Of a stretch of 6,077 nucleotides of DNA, positions 5,397-6,077 are shown piece after piece; the stretch's first letter is position 1, and every line of letters begins with the position of its first letter. The notes beneath the pieces were generated by a model, which had not been told where the DNA came from, searched no databases, and saw nothing but the letters and a program-made list of their open reading frames with translations. The stretch is from RGIG7300 sp045133915. GTDB lineage: Bacteria > Bacillota > Clostridia > Oscillospirales > CAG-272. Both the position numbers and the translations under genes were made by a program. Where the stretch lies: the NCBI GenBank assembly GCA_045133915.1, contig JBGUUX010000081.1, positions 1 to 6,077 on the forward strand, given 5' to 3'.

Positions 5397-6077
5397 ATGA
5401 AAAAGATCATCAGCTTATTACTGGTTCTCGCAACTCTGATGTCCTGCTTTGCTTTCACAACGTCGGCGGCGGAGGGTATTGTTACTGACGAAGGACGCAT
5501 TCCTTTTGAGGACTTAAAGAACGATTATTGGTTTTATAAAGCTGTTGAGTTCTGTTATGCTAACGGTATAATCAACGGCATGAACGAATATACTTTCGGT
5601 TTCTCGGGTCAGCTTACCAGAGCTCAGTTCGTTACCATGCTTTCTAATCTCGAGGGTGTTGACGTAAGTACCTACACAGTTGATAAGTTTGCCGATGTTA
5701 AATCAAACCATTGGTACTACGGTGCGATCGCATGGGCATATAGTGAGGGTATCGTTAGCGGTATGACCGATACTACATTCGCTCCCAACGGTGTTCTTAC
5801 CCGCGCTCAGCTTGCGGTGGTTATGAACAATTATATGAAGGAAAAGTATGAGGTAGAGGTAAAGGCAGATGCTCTTGATAGCTTTACCGACAAACCCAAG
5901 AGCGAATACTGGTACTACGGAGCAATGAAGTTTGCGGTATCCGCAGGACTTCTCTCCGGCAACAGCGACGGAACTCTTGCCGCTACGGGTAACGTTACCC
6001 GTGCGCAGGCGGCAGTTATCTTTAAGAGCTTTATGGAGATATATTACTACGGCGACTGTGAGCATGAGTTTTCTGAG
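5397..6077 (+). CDS. SLH-domain surface protein, 3' end beyond the window
   Basis: An open frame of 227 codons from ATG 5397 to the window edge with no stop, so the gene is partial. Residues 1-24 form a signal peptide (MKKIISLLL..., cleavage near TTSA/A). Three SLH domains follow at about 37-86, 98-147 and 163-213, each with a TRAQ motif (74-77, 135-138, 201-204) and the W-[F/Y]-Y aromatic cluster. The last visible residues, GDCEHEFSE, resemble the start of the H-x-[W/F] Cys/His repeats that follow the SLH domains in the minus-strand SLH protein, so the missing part may share that layout; this is inference from a few residues. It begins 20 nt after the M56 gene with a strong ribosome binding site, so it is probably the third gene of the BlaI-BlaR1-like operon. 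Function beyond wall anchoring cannot be told. Confidence 0.88.
   Translation, partial: MKKIISLLLVLATLMSCFAFTTSAAEGIVTDEGRIPFEDLKNDYWFYKAVEFCYANGIINGMNEYTFGFSGQLTRAQFVTMLSNLEGVDVSTYTVDKFADVKSNHWYYGAIAWAYSEGIVSGMTDTTFAPNGVLTRAQLAVVMNNYMKEKYEVEVKADALDSFTDKPKSEYWYYGAMKFAVSAGLLSGNSDGTLAATGNVTRAQAAVIFKSFMEIYYYGDCEHEFSE

Noticed and set aside
5703..6065. 120-codon minus-strand open frame
   Set aside because: It is antisense to the well-supported second SLH gene and has no family features.

Overview
The window looks like a chromosomal segment of a gut-type, Gram-positive anaerobe of the Clostridia (Oscillospiraceae/Ruminococcaceae-like). The reasons are two SLH-domain surface proteins, the Cys/His repeat typical of surface proteins from such bacteria, a BlaI/BlaR1-type regulatory pair, strong purine-rich ribosome binding sites, AT-rich promoters and moderate coding GC. 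This placement is inferred from protein style; no rRNA or other taxonomic marker is present.

Layout, left to right. (1) Bases 1-113 are a non-coding tail with a perfect 13-bp hairpin that abuts the stop codon of a minus-strand gene. (2) On the minus strand, 114-1829 encodes a secreted 571-residue protein: signal peptide, three SLH domains, four exact 38-residue Cys/His repeats, one EF-hand-like loop and a C-terminal NlpC/P60-type cysteine peptidase domain. It is probably a surface-anchored peptidoglycan hydrolase. (3) A 151-bp divergent intergenic region carries promoters in both directions and a small dyad. (4) On the plus strand, 1981-3542 is a two-gene operon: a HAD-superfamily phosphatase and a GmhA-like SIS isomerase that overlap by 7 nt. 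It ends in a clear intrinsic terminator. (5) On the plus strand from 3600, a TTGACA promoter with a dyad just after it drives a BlaI/MecI-family repressor (3666-4037). This gene overlaps by 17 nt a BlaR1/MecR1-like M56 metalloprotease (4021-5376), whose usual penicillin-binding sensor domain is replaced by a Thr-rich (ADTTT)n stalk and a short tail. Twenty bases later, with a strong ribosome binding site and no visible terminator, a second SLH surface protein begins (5397) and runs off the window.

How they may work together. The BlaI-BlaR1-like pair probably forms an autoregulated switch in which the membrane metalloprotease senses something at the cell surface and relieves repression by the BlaI-like protein. 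The downstream SLH protein looks co-transcribed, so a surface protein may be an output of the switch. The HAD/SIS pair looks like sugar-phosphate metabolism. A link to heptose or to surface glycans is suggested by GmhA similarity and by the S-layer-type neighbours, but no kinase or nucleotidyltransferase is in view. Nothing here is a mobile element, CRISPR array or RNA gene that I can support.
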